Below the pieces are notes generated by a model. That model was given only the letters and a program-made list of their open reading frames with translations. It searched no databases and was not told the DNA's origin. Of a DNA stretch of 64,000 bases, positions 43,242 through 51,936 are shown piece by piece. Positions within the stretch are counted from its first letter, which is position 1; every line of letters starts with the position of its first letter. A program made the position numbers and the translations under genes. The stretch comes from Actinotalea solisilvae (GTDB lineage Bacteria; Actinomycetota; Actinomycetes; Actinomycetales; Cellulomonadaceae): the NCBI RefSeq assembly GCF_016464425.1, contig NZ_JADDKQ010000025.1, positions 20,853-84,852 on the forward strand, given 5' to 3'.

Positions 43242-43328
43242 TCAGCAGGCCGGGCAGGTGCCGCGGCGACAACACAGCCCGCGCAGCGACGCGTCGCGCG
43301 TCGTGGGGGTGGAGGGTCGTCCGGTCAC
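43242..43328 (-). CDS. Cys-rich 28-aa leader peptide, candidate cysteine attenuator
   Basis: A 28-codon frame from GTG 43328 to TGA 43242 whose last ten residues are CCRRGTCPAC, four Cys in ten positions directly before the stop. Cys is otherwise rare in this window. It lies upstream of a cystine importer, a thioredoxin-like protein and DUF4395. Poly-Cys leaderless short ORFs are known cysteine-responsive attenuators of sulfur operons in mycobacteria: stalling at Cys codons when Cys-tRNA is scarce opens downstream expression. Here no Shine-Dalgarno sequence is present and TTCGAT ends 6 nt before the GTG, consistent with leaderless translation. An upstream in-frame GTG at 43346 is a less likely start. 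Function is inferred, not shown. Confidence 0.65.
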   Translation of the reverse strand: MTGRPSTPTTRDASLRGLCCRRGTCPAC

Positions 43329-43397
43329 GGGCCGATCGAACCACACACGGGCAACCACCTGCGCCACGGGTCCGCATGGCGGCGCGCGGCGGGGGCG

Positions 43398-44174
43398 TCA
43401 GCGGATCCGGACCGACAGGCAGGTCACGCAGCCCTCGAGCTTCTCGAACTCGCTCACGGGCGTCGTGACCACGTCGAGCCCTCGGTCCCGCAGGAGGGCC
43501 GCGGTCCGCGGCGCCGACGGCGACAGCAGGACCGTCCTCTCGTCGAGCACGACGACCGCCGTGCCCTCCCGCTCGGGCACCTCGAGGTAGGCGTCGAACA
43601 TCGCCGGGTCGTCGACGAGGTCCCGGTGGCCGATGACGGTCCCGTCCGGCAGCGCCGTCACGGCGGTCTTGAGGTGCAGCGCGCGCGTCACGGGCACGAC
43701 GACGACCCGCCGCCCCTCGCGCTCGGCGACCGCGGCGAGCTGTGCGACGCCGTCGTCGTCCGTGCGCGTGCCACGCCCGACGTAGACCGTGTCCCCGACC
43801 TCGAGCACGTCGCCGCCCTCGAGGGTCCCCGGCGCGGCGACGCGCTCGAGCGCGAGGCCGAGCCCGTCGAGGGCACGCTCCGTGCCCGCGGCCTCGCCTC
43901 GGCGGCTGGCGACCCCGGGCGCGGTGAGCAGCGCGGTCGAGCCGAGCACGACGACCGTGTCCTCGACGAAGACGCCGTCGGGGTGCTCGTCGGAGGCGTC
44001 GACCTCGCGGACGTCCCACCCGCGCGCGGCGAAGACGTCCACGTAGTCCTGCCACTGGCGGCGCGCCAGGTCGACGTCGACCGGCCGGCGGTCGAGGTGG
44101 GTGAGCTCGCCGTCGGCGAGGCGCGGCGAGGGGCGCCGGACGAGCAGCACGGGACGGTCGGCGGACGGCGGCAT
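43398..44174 (-). CDS. ddaH: Dimethylarginine dimethylaminohydrolase (DDAH)
   Basis: 258 residues, close to Pseudomonas DDAH (254). Hydrolyses N-omega-methylated arginines to citrulline and methylamines. Guanidino-group-modifying fold with FVEDT (substrate carboxylate/guanidine region), Glu119 in LEGGD, His167 in ALHLKT and nucleophile Cys249 in LEGCVTC. Arginine deiminase is longer and lacks this C-terminal pattern. I chose ATG 44174, which begins just before the conserved core; the upstream frame is unlike the family. No arginine genes lie nearby, so its role here is catabolic or protective at most by inference. Confidence 0.9.
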   Translation of the reverse strand: MPPSADRPVLLVRRPSPRLADGELTHLDRRPVDVDLARRQWQDYVDVFAARGWDVREVDASDEHPDGVFVEDTVVVLGSTALLTAPGVASRRGEAAGTERALDGLGLALERVAAPGTLEGGDVLEVGDTVYVGRGTRTDDDGVAQLAAVAEREGRRVVVVPVTRALHLKTAVTALPDGTVIGHRDLVDDPAMFDAYLEVPEREGTAVVVLDERTVLLSPSAPRTAALLRDRGLDVVTTPVSEFEKLEGCVTCLSVRIR

Positions 44175-44314
44175 GCGGCCAGTGAACCAGCGCCCGACCG
44201 CGGACGGCGAGGGTCCGGCCGTCTCGGGCCGGAGCCGGGCGCTTCCCGAGGTCGCCCCCGCGACCACGAGCGGCACGTCGCGCCGCAGCGCCGGGAGCAC
44301 CCGGCGCGGCACCG

Positions 44315-47300
44315 TCAGGCCCGGTCGGCGGCGTCCGCGCGGCGCAGGAGGTCGGGCACGTCGTCGGCGAGCGCGGGCCGCGCGAACAGGTAGCCCTGGC
44401 CGAAGCGGCAGCCGAGGTCGACGAGGGCCTGCTGCTGGGTCGCGGTCTCGACCCCCTCGGCGACGACGTCGATGTCCAGCCCGCGCGCCATGAGCAGGAT
44501 GGTCGCGACCAGCTCACGGCTGCGGTGGTCCGAGTCGAGGCGCGCGACGAAGCTGCGGTCGATCTTCAGGGCGTCGATGGGGAAGCGGTGCAGGGCCTCG
44601 AGCGACGAGTACCCCGTCCCGAAGTCGTCGACGTGCAGGCTGATCCCCGCCTCGTGCAGGGCCTGGAGCTTGACCCGCGCCTCGTCGACGTCCGCCATGA
44701 GCACGCCCTCGGTGATCTCGACGCGCAGGCAGTCGGGGCTCAGGCCGTGACGCTCGAGGCAGCCGACGACGTGCTCCACGAGGCCCGGGTCCCAGAACTC
44801 GCGGTGCGACACGTTGAGGCTCACGGGGACGAGCGCCGGGAGGCCCGCCGCGGCCCAGGCCGCGAGCTGTGCGCACGCCTGCGCGACCACCCAGCGACCG
44901 ACCGCCACGACCAGACCCGTCTCCTCCGCGACGGGCAGGAAGTCGCACGGCGGCACCTCGTGCCCGTCGGGGTGGTTCCACCGCACGAGCGCCTCGAGGC
45001 CCGTCGTCTCGCCCGTCCTCAGGTCGACGATCGGCTGGTAGCGCAGGGCGAGCTCGCCCTCGGCGAGCGCGCGCCGCAGCTCGGACTCGGTCTTGAGCCG
45101 GCTCACCGCGACCTCGTGCATCGCGCGCTCGAACACCTCCGACGAGCCCCGCGCCCGCGACTTCGCGCGGTACATCGCGATGTCGGCGTCGCGGAGCACG
45201 TCCTCGGCGTCCTGGTAGCCGAAGGTGCTCGTCGTGACGCCGACGGACGCGCTCACCACGAGCGTCGTGCCCTCGAGGTCGTAGGGCCGCGCGAGGCGCT
45301 CCTGGAGCGACGTCGTGAGGGTGCGCACGACGTCGAGGTCCGGCACGTCCTCGAGGAGCACGGTGAACTCGTCGCCCGCGAGCCGCGCGGCGGTGTCGGT
45401 CGCGCGCAGGCCGCTGCGCAGGCGCTCGGCGACCTGGCGCAGGAGCGCGTCGCCCGCGGCGTGCCCGAGGCTGTCGTTGACGACCTTGAACCGGTCGAGG
45501 TCGAGGAACAGGACGGCGAACCGCTCCTCCGGGTGGCGTGCGGTCCGGGCGATCGCGTGGTCGAGCCGGTCGAGGAAGAGCGCGCGGTTCGGCAGGCCGG
45601 TGAGCGGGTCGTAGAGGGCCTGGCGGCGCAGCTGGTCCTCGAGCGCTCGCCGGTCGGTGATGTCGGTCATCGACCCGACGAGGCGCGTGGCCGTGCCCGG
45701 CGGGCCCGGCACGGAGAGCCCGCGGCACAGGGCCCAGCGGTAGGTGCCGTCGGCGGCGCGGATGCGGTGCTCGTGCTCGAAGCCCGGCGTCGTGCCCGTC
45801 CGGCACGCGGTGAGCGCGGCGATGAGGCCGCCGACGTCGTGCCGGTGCACGCGGCCGAGCCACTCCTCGGGGTCGGGCGAGATGGTCGCCGGGTCGTGGC
45901 CCAGCGTCGCGGCCCAGCGCGGTGAGTAGTAGATGCGGTCGGTGACGAGGTCCCAGTCCCACAGCGCGTCGCTCGCGGCGGCCGCGGCGAGGGCGTACCG
46001 CTCCTCGCTCGAGCGGATCGTCTCCGAGAGCTCGCGCTCGCGGACCACGGCCTCGGCCAGGCCCTCGCGCTGCTCGCGCAGCGAGTCGACCATCGCCTCG
46101 ATGTCGAGGGCGACGCCCAGCATCGCCGCCCACTGGAAGTACGTCTCGCGCCCGGTCGGCGTGCGGTGCTCGGGCGCGCCGACGAGCGCGAGCAGGCCCC
46201 AGTCGCGCTGCTCGGTGCGGACGGGCAGCACGACGACCTGGGTCCCGGGATGGTCGTCCACGACGCCGACGAGGGCCAGCGGCGGGAACTCCTCGGGCCG
46301 CACGCGGCCGGCGGTCGCGCCCGTGAGCGCGTCGCCGTACGTGCTCACGACGTCGAGGTCGCTCGCCGGGTCGTCCGGGTCGCGCCAGAGCGCGAGCGCG
46401 CCCGCCGCGACGGGGGAGTGGCGCAGCCAGCTGAGCGACGCGGGGTCGTGCTCCTGCCCGCGCAGCAGGTCCATGCTGATGTTGAACTCGTGCTGCAGGG
46501 CCTCCTGCAGGTGCAGCGTCGTCTCCGCCTGCGCGGCCGCCCGCGCGTCGCTCAGCGCGCGCACGACGCGTCGCGCGACGTCGTCGAGCCGCCGTCGTAC
46601 GACGGCGTCCTCGGCGCGTGCCTCGCGCTGGACGACGGGGACGCCCGGCTCGGGTGCGACGCGCGGCAGGAGGACCGTGAGCTCCTGCACGGCCGCGAGG
46701 ACCGCCGTGACCGTCTCCCCGCGGGGCCGGCGGCGGTAGAGCGCCTCGGCGGACGTGGCGAGCGCGATGCCGTCCACGTCCCCCTCGGCGGCGGCGAGCA
46801 CGGCGTCGGCGAGCGCGGCGCAGTCGCGCACGACGCCGGCCGACGCGTCGACCGCGGACGGGTCCACCGCGTCGACGAGGCGCCGCGCGAGCCACGCCCG
46901 CGGCGTGAGGTCGAGCGCGTCCTCCAGGACGACCTCGCGCGGGAGGGTCCCGGGGCCGCAGCCGCAGGACTCGCGCTGCACGAGCGCCGTCGGGACGCGG
47001 TGGACGCCGGGGTCGACGTGCGCCCCGGACAGGAGCCGGGACAGGAGCAGGGTCGCGTGCGTACCGACCGCAGCCACGTCCTGGTGCACGCTCGTGAGGC
47101 CCGGCCGCCGGTGCTCGGCCGCGGGCGTGTCGTCGAAGCCGACGACCGCCAGGTCCTCGGGGACGCGGCGCCCCGCGGCGTGGAGCGCCTGCGCGACGCC
47201 GACGGCGTTGAGGTCGGTGCCCGTGACGACGGCCGTGACGGGCAGGCCCTCGGCCACGATCGCGCGGCCGGCGCGGACGCCGCCCCCGACCATGCTGTCG

Positions 47301-47797
47301 CCCGTCTCGTAGACCCGCGCGTGCTCGGCGAGGCCGTGCGCCGCCATCGCGTCGGCGTAGGCGTCGAGCCGTTCGCGGAGGTCCGGCTGCGCGGGGTGAC
47401 CGGCGAAGGCGATCCGGCGGTGACCGTGCTCGACGAGGTGGTCCACGGCCGCGCGCACGCCCGCGTGGTTGTCCGGGGCGACGGTCGGGGCGGCGATGCC
47501 GTCGAGGGTGTGGCTGAGGAGCACGAGCGGGACCCCGGCGCGGTGCAGGTCGGCGAGGTGGGCCGACGGGGCCGCGTCGGTGACCACGACGAGGCCGTCC
47601 ACCCGGTCCCGCGCCAGGTGGGCCCGCAGCTCCGGCACGTCGGGGTGGGTGTCGCCGACCTGGGGGTCGAGGGTCTGGACGACGACGGTGCGCATGCCCG
47701 CGGCCGCCGCCGTCTCGTTGATCCCCGCGAGCAGCGCGCCGTAGTACGGACCCGAGACCAAGGGCGTGAGGACGCCGATGATCCTGCCGTCGGTCAC
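44315..47797 (-). CDS. LacI-type ligand sensor fused to PAS, GGDEF and EAL domains
   Basis: 1160 residues. The N-terminus (about 1-290) is a LacI/periplasmic-binding-like sensor (RIIGVLTPLVSGPYYGAL, VVGFDDTPAAEHRRPGLTSV) without any helix-turn-helix. A CGCG motif, a helical GAF-like region (about 300-560), a PAS domain (about 600-710), GGDEF with the active-site variant AGDEF (near 804) and an EAL domain with EAL, EITEG, DDFGTGYSSL, KIDRSF and AEGVET follow. It probably makes or, more likely, degrades cyclic di-GMP in response to a small sugar-like ligand inside the cell. GTG 47797 has GAGGAGA 5 nt upstream; an in-frame ATG at 47980 would add 61 low-complexity residues. Confidence 0.9.
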   Translation of the reverse strand: MTDGRIIGVLTPLVSGPYYGALLAGINETAAAAGMRTVVVQTLDPQVGDTHPDVPELRAHLARDRVDGLVVVTDAAPSAHLADLHRAGVPLVLLSHTLDGIAAPTVAPDNHAGVRAAVDHLVEHGHRRIAFAGHPAQPDLRERLDAYADAMAAHGLAEHARVYETGDSMVGGGVRAGRAIVAEGLPVTAVVTGTDLNAVGVAQALHAAGRRVPEDLAVVGFDDTPAAEHRRPGLTSVHQDVAAVGTHATLLLSRLLSGAHVDPGVHRVPTALVQRESCGCGPGTLPREVVLEDALDLTPRAWLARRLVDAVDPSAVDASAGVVRDCAALADAVLAAAEGDVDGIALATSAEALYRRRPRGETVTAVLAAVQELTVLLPRVAPEPGVPVVQREARAEDAVVRRRLDDVARRVVRALSDARAAAQAETTLHLQEALQHEFNISMDLLRGQEHDPASLSWLRHSPVAAGALALWRDPDDPASDLDVVSTYGDALTGATAGRVRPEEFPPLALVGVVDDHPGTQVVVLPVRTEQRDWGLLALVGAPEHRTPTGRETYFQWAAMLGVALDIEAMVDSLREQREGLAEAVVRERELSETIRSSEERYALAAAAASDALWDWDLVTDRIYYSPRWAATLGHDPATISPDPEEWLGRVHRHDVGGLIAALTACRTGTTPGFEHEHRIRAADGTYRWALCRGLSVPGPPGTATRLVGSMTDITDRRALEDQLRRQALYDPLTGLPNRALFLDRLDHAIARTARHPEERFAVLFLDLDRFKVVNDSLGHAAGDALLRQVAERLRSGLRATDTAARLAGDEFTVLLEDVPDLDVVRTLTTSLQERLARPYDLEGTTLVVSASVGVTTSTFGYQDAEDVLRDADIAMYRAKSRARGSSEVFERAMHEVAVSRLKTESELRRALAEGELALRYQPIVDLRTGETTGLEALVRWNHPDGHEVPPCDFLPVAEETGLVVAVGRWVVAQACAQLAAWAAAGLPALVPVSLNVSHREFWDPGLVEHVVGCLERHGLSPDCLRVEITEGVLMADVDEARVKLQALHEAGISLHVDDFGTGYSSLEALHRFPIDALKIDRSFVARLDSDHRSRELVATILLMARGLDIDVVAEGVETATQQQALVDLGCRFGQGYLFARPALADDVPDLLRRADAADRA

Positions 47798-47983
47798 GGG
47801 TCTCCTCGTCGTGGTGCCTCGCACCGTCGGTGGCGGCGGCGTCCTGCGTGCCGTGCTGCGTCGTCGCTGCGTGTCTGCGTGCCTGGGTGCCGGGTGGTGC
47901 GCCGACACCGCCCCACCGTCGTCATCGGCACGTCGGCGGAGGACCTGAGGCGGGGTCACCTCCGGGGTCAGGTCGATCATCCT

Positions 47984-48030
47984 GGATGTCCGGTGCGGCG
48001 ACATCCGGGACGACGGTCCTGTGGACCGTC
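47984..48030. promoter_or_regulatory. Palindromes in the divergent c-di-GMP / peptidase intergenic region
   Basis: GGATGTC (47984-47990) and GACATCC (48000-48006) form a 23-bp inverted repeat; a third GACATCC is at 48081-48087. Next to them GACGGTCCTGTGGACCGTC (48012-48030) is a palindrome with a 3-nt centre. Such paired sites in a 354-bp divergent gap look like operators. No gene was found in the rest of the gap (47798-48151). Confidence 0.4.
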
Positions 48031-48151
48031 CGGGTGACGAGAGATCACCCTGTCGACATCGCCCGACGTGTGCGAACCTGGACATCCACACACGAATCCC
48101 CGGGTCCGTGCGGGCGACGCTGCTCGCGCGGGTGCGGTTCGAGGAACAGCC

Positions 48152-49978
48152 ATGGCAGCAGCGCGCACGGTCGACCGGGACCTCCCGGACCGCGCGCCCG
48201 CGCGGGCCCGTCGCGCCCACGCCCCCCTCGTCGCGCTGCGCCGGCTGTGCGTCGCGACGGTCGTGACGGCGATGGCCGTCACGGGCGGGAGCATCGCCGG
48301 CCCCGACGGCGCCGCGGTGGAGGTCGCGCTCGCGGTCCACGCGCAGCAGCTCAGCGCGTACGACCCCTCGGTCGACGCGGCGGCCGCCCAGACGGCGCGG
48401 CTCGCGGGTCAGGCCCACGCCTGGGGCCTCGCGGAGCGCGCCGAGTCCCTCGCCGTCGCGCGCGCGGCGATCGAGGCCGCAGACGGCGCGTCCGAGGTGG
48501 TCACGACCGCCGCCGGCCGACCGGTGGTCCCCGCCGCGCCCGACCCCGAGCGCGGCCCCGCGCCGGCCGCCCTGGCATGGACCGAGGAGGTGCGGGGCCT
48601 CGACGGCCTGCGCCTGCCGGACCCGCTCGACGCCGAGGGTCCGGCCGCCGGCGACGACGTGGCCGACGACGTCGCGTGGATGGACGAGGACGAGCCCGCG
48701 GACGTCGGCCGGCTCGGCGTGGACGACGAGCGGTCCGAGCAGGACGACGACCTCGACGCGCCGGGCGACGGGTCCGACGGCGCTGCGTGGTCGGACGAGG
48801 ACGCGGCCGCACCGGGCGTCGTCGCGCGCACCACCGACCCGGTCGACCCGGCCGAGCTCGACGCCGCGCGGGAGGGTCTGGCGGCGCTCGTCGCTCGCGC
48901 CGAGGCCGTCGAGCGCGGGGGACCGGGGCTCGGCGGACCCGGAGTGCCCGCCGCAGACGTCGAGCCCGCGAGCGTCATGGGCGACCTGCTCCTGGCGCGT
49001 GAGCTCGCGACCACCGCGGCGGACGTCTTCGCGCTCGCGATGCGCGCCGAGCGTGCCGTCGAGGAGGCGCTCGAGCCCGTGTCCTCGCTCACCGAGCTCG
49101 AGGACGCCGTCGCGCTCACGGCGATCGGTGAGTCCTTGGCGTCCGCGTCCGCCGCCGCGGGCGCCGTCGGCGGCCTCGCCGAGGCGGCCGCGGAGGCGGA
49201 CCGCTGGCCCAACGGCCGGATCCCGCTGAGCGCGCTCTGCCAGCCCGCCGCGGCGCCGGGCATGTACCTGCGGTGCGACGCCGCCGACGCGTTCGACCGG
49301 CTGGCGGCGGCGTACCGCGCCGACACCGGGCGCGACCTGCGGATCACGAGCGCCTACCGCACCTACGAGCGCCAGGTCACGATCAAGGCCCTGCGCGGCG
49401 GGCTCGCGGCGGCACCGGGCCGGTCCAACCACGGACGCGGCATCGCCGTCGACCTCGCCGACATGGGCGCGCTGGGCCGCTTCGACGCGCCGGGCTACCT
49501 CTGGATGAAGGCGCACGCGGGCGAGTTCGGCTGGGCGCACCCGCGGGTCATGGAGCCGGGCGGCGGCGGGCCGCTCGAGCCCTGGCACTGGGAGTTCGGC
49601 GACGCTGCGGGCTACGACGACCGCGCGGACGCGGGCGGCGGGCGCCCCGGGGTCGCCGGCCCGTGGGCCGGACTGCGGCCGGTCCTCCCGCCCGAGCCCG
49701 AGCGCTCGCCCGCGCCGTCGCCCGCGGTCCCGCCGGTCCCCGCCCCGTCGGTTCCCGTCCCGACGGTGCCGGAGCCGACGCCGCCTGCGCCCACCGGCCC
49801 GCCGCCCACGCCGACGCCCGCCCCGGCGCCGTCCGACGAGCCGCCGGCGGTGGCCGATCCTGGGGCCGAGCAGGCACCCACGCCGGCACCGGAGCCAGCA
49901 CCGGAGCCGGACCCCTCGCCGACCGCCGAGCCGGCGCCGCCCGGCGAGCCGACGGCGACCCCGTCGACGGACGACTGA
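48152..49978 (+). CDS. VanY-like D-alanyl-D-alanine carboxypeptidase (M15B) with acidic linker and Pro-rich tail
   Basis: 608 residues. Basic N-terminus then a signal-anchor helix (about 32-50, LCVATVVTAMAVTGG). A helical region and a very acidic stretch (about 165-220) lead to the M15B domain (about 355-490): ITSAYRTYERQ, the zinc motif SNHGRGIAVD (from 425) and EPWHWEF. The last ~100 residues are Pro/Ala/Thr-rich, typical of a wall-spanning tail. It should trim stem-peptide D-Ala in peptidoglycan outside the cell. ATG 48152 has GAGGAA 6 nt upstream. No vancomycin-resistance genes are near, so a resistance role is not indicated. Confidence 0.87.
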   Translation: MAAARTVDRDLPDRAPARARRAHAPLVALRRLCVATVVTAMAVTGGSIAGPDGAAVEVALAVHAQQLSAYDPSVDAAAAQTARLAGQAHAWGLAERAESLAVARAAIEAADGASEVVTTAAGRPVVPAAPDPERGPAPAALAWTEEVRGLDGLRLPDPLDAEGPAAGDDVADDVAWMDEDEPADVGRLGVDDERSEQDDDLDAPGDGSDGAAWSDEDAAAPGVVARTTDPVDPAELDAAREGLAALVARAEAVERGGPGLGGPGVPAADVEPASVMGDLLLARELATTAADVFALAMRAERAVEEALEPVSSLTELEDAVALTAIGESLASASAAAGAVGGLAEAAAEADRWPNGRIPLSALCQPAAAPGMYLRCDAADAFDRLAAAYRADTGRDLRITSAYRTYERQVTIKALRGGLAAAPGRSNHGRGIAVDLADMGALGRFDAPGYLWMKAHAGEFGWAHPRVMEPGGGGPLEPWHWEFGDAAGYDDRADAGGGRPGVAGPWAGLRPVLPPEPERSPAPSPAVPPVPAPSVPVPTVPEPTPPAPTGPPPTPTPAPAPSDEPPAVADPGAEQAPTPAPEPAPEPDPSPTAEPAPPGEPTATPSTDD

Positions 49979-50044
49979 GGGGACGTCCGGCGCCGAGGAG
50001 TCCGGGGCCGGGCGATGACTTCCGTCCGCGCCGCCGGTCTGCCC

Positions 50045-50075
50045 TGCCGCCGGCGTCCGCCGGCAGCCGGCGGCA
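50045..50075 (+). other. Hairpin in the leader of the DUF899 gene
   Basis: TGCCGCCGG and CCGGCGGCA are perfect 9-bp complements, 7 nt upstream of the GGAGG ribosome site. It may terminate the peptidase transcript or affect translation of the next gene. Confidence 0.35.
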
Positions 50076-50090
50076 CCCACGGAGGCACCC

Positions 50091-50864
50091 ATGTCCACGA
50101 CGTCCCCCCGCCGTACCCACGCACGCCCGCCCGTCGTCGACCTCGCGACGTGGGAGGCGGCGCGCGAAGACCTGCTGACCCGCGAGAAGGCGCACACGCG
50201 CGCGGGCGACGCGCTGGCCGCCGAGCGACGCCGCCTGCCCATGGTCGAGCTCGACCCCGGCGTCGAGGTCGTGGGCGCCGACGGCCCCGTGCCCTTCCTC
50301 GACCTCTTCCAGGGCCGCGACGAGCTGCTCGTCTACAAGCACATGTGGCATGACGGCGCGCCGCACCAGGGCCAGTGCGAGGGCTGCACGGTGACGGCCT
50401 GGCACCTGCGGGACGCCGTCTACCTCGAGGCGCGCGGCGTCTCCTTCGCGATCCTCACCACGGGGCCGTGGGACGAGGTCGCCCCCTTCGTCGGCTTCAT
50501 GGGCTACACCCAGCCGTGGTACTCGGTCCGCGGGCTCGACGCGCCGATCGGTGACGACATGGGCTCGCTCGCCGTCTTCCTGCGCGACGGCGACCGCGTG
50601 TTCCTCACGTACGCCACGACGGGACGCGGCGTCGAGGCGGCGGACAGCGCGTTCGCGCTGCTCGACATGACGCCCTACGGCCGCGGCGAGGCGTGGCAGG
50701 ACGTCCCGGACGGCTGGCCCGAGGGGCGCGGCGCGTGCTGGTACTGGCGCACCGACGCCGACGGCAGCCCGAGCTGGGAGGGCACGAGCCGCCCGACGCC
50801 GCAGTGGATGCGGCCGGGGGTGACGGTCGAGCACACGCTCGGCCGGTCCGGCCACCACCACTGA
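50091..50864 (+). CDS. DUF899 thioredoxin-like protein
   Basis: 257 residues. Family landmarks are the helical start (WEAAREDLLTREKAHTRAGDALAAERRRLP), VYKHMWHDG, CEGC, and DMTPYGRGE near the C-terminus. DUF899 proteins have a thioredoxin-like fold, here with a CEGC pair near residue 100 that may be redox active. Cytoplasmic; substrate unknown. ATG 50091 has GGAGG 5 nt upstream. It converges with the dehydrogenase gene across a terminator. Confidence 0.88.
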   Translation: MSTTSPRRTHARPPVVDLATWEAAREDLLTREKAHTRAGDALAAERRRLPMVELDPGVEVVGADGPVPFLDLFQGRDELLVYKHMWHDGAPHQGQCEGCTVTAWHLRDAVYLEARGVSFAILTTGPWDEVAPFVGFMGYTQPWYSVRGLDAPIGDDMGSLAVFLRDGDRVFLTYATTGRGVEAADSAFALLDMTPYGRGEAWQDVPDGWPEGRGACWYWRTDADGSPSWEGTSRPTPQWMRPGVTVEHTLGRSGHHH

Positions 50865-50890
50865 CGTCGGCGCGGGACCTCCTCCGTACC

Positions 50891-50917
50891 ACCGTCCGGA
50901 CCACCCGTCCGGATGGT
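50891..50917. terminator. Bidirectional hairpin between DUF899 and dehydrogenase genes
   Basis: ACCGTCCGGA (50891-50900) pairs with TCCGGATGGT (50908-50917), ten pairs with one G-T, around a 7-nt loop. Confidence 0.6.
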
Positions 50918-50925
50918 CGTCGAGC

Positions 50926-51936
50926 TCACCGCCGAGGGTCGACGTGCACCTTGGGGCCGACGCCCGCGCCGGGGGGACGCGCGCCGGCGAGCGCGTCGGC
51001 CACGCCGTCGAGACCCACCGTGACCGCGACGAGAGGGCGCGGGTCGACCGCGCCCGTCGCGTAGTGCTCGATCGCGCCCGCGAGCCCGGGTGAGCCGCTG
51101 AGGATCCCGACGGCGGTGACGTCGCGCAGCAGCAGGTCGCGCGTGTCGATGACGCTGGGCGTCGTCGACAGCCCGATGAGGACCACGCGCCGCCCGGGCT
51201 CCACGAGCCCGGCGGCGAGCGCGGGCATCGCGGGGTGGTTCGTCGCGTCGACGACGCCGTCCCACGGGCCGGGCGGGAGGCCGGCGCGGTCCGACGCCTC
51301 GAAGCCCAGGGACCGTGCGACCTCGAGCGACCCGGCCGACCGGCCGAGCAGGTGCACGTGGGCGCCGGCAGCGCGCGCGAGCATCGCCACGAGCAGCCCG
51401 ATCGTCCCCGGTCCGAGCACGAGGAGGCGCTCACCGGGCGCCAGGTCGGCCGCGCGCACCGCGCGCAGCGCGTTGCCGCCGGGCTCGACGAGCGCGCCGG
51501 CAGCGTCGTCGACGGCCTCGGGCACCGCGTGGAGCGACGACGCGGGCACCGCCATGCGCTCGGCGAGCGCACCCGGGAAGCCGCCGCGGATGCCCACCTC
51601 GTAGCGGTCCTCGCACACGTGCCGGCGCCCCGCGCGGCAGCGCGCGCACCGGCCGCAGCCGAGCATGGTGTCGCCCGTGACGCGGCGCCCGAGCCACGCG
51701 GGGTCGACGTCGCCGCCGACCTCGCGGACCGTCCCGCACCACTCGTGGCCCAGCCGCATGGGGTAGGCCGCGTGCCCCGAGTGCAGGTAGGCCATGTCGC
51801 CCGTGAAGAACTCCACGTCGGTGCCGCACAGCCCCACACGTGCCACGTCGACGACGACGTCGCCCGGCCCGGCCACGGGCTCGGGCACGTCCTCGACCCC
51901 CGCGTCCCGCGGGCCGCGCACGACGAACGCGCGCAT
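50926..51936 (-). CDS. Zinc-dependent sugar/polyol dehydrogenase (MDR family)
   Basis: 336 residues. Medium-chain dehydrogenase with the catalytic zinc ligands in GLCGTD and GHEWCG, a structural-zinc cluster in GCGRCARCRAGRRHVC, and the NAD(P) loop VLGPGTIGLLVA near 170. The closest groups are sorbitol, galactitol and L-threonine/sugar dehydrogenases. Its stop-start overlap with the IclR gene (TGATG) and position opposite a sugar-acid dehydratase/aldolase pair suggest that it oxidises a free aldose or a sugar alcohol at the head of that pathway. Exact sugar unknown. Confidence 0.9.
   Translation of the reverse strand: MRAFVVRGPRDAGVEDVPEPVAGPGDVVVDVARVGLCGTDVEFFTGDMAYLHSGHAAYPMRLGHEWCGTVREVGGDVDPAWLGRRVTGDTMLGCGRCARCRAGRRHVCEDRYEVGIRGGFPGALAERMAVPASSLHAVPEAVDDAAGALVEPGGNALRAVRAADLAPGERLLVLGPGTIGLLVAMLARAAGAHVHLLGRSAGSLEVARSLGFEASDRAGLPPGPWDGVVDATNHPAMPALAAGLVEPGRRVVLIGLSTTPSVIDTRDLLLRDVTAVGILSGSPGLAGAIEHYATGAVDPRPLVAVTVGLDGVADALAGARPPGAGVGPKVHVDPRR

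Noticed and set aside
48152..49978. Vancomycin resistance locus because of the VanY-like domain
   Set aside because: No VanH/A/X or VanRS genes are nearby; M15B carboxypeptidases are routine in peptidoglycan turnover.
44315..50242. A 1975-residue minus-strand frame that would add about 800 residues to the GGDEF/EAL protein
   Set aside because: The extra part is antisense to the VanY-like gene and low complexity; a ribosome site fits GTG 47797.
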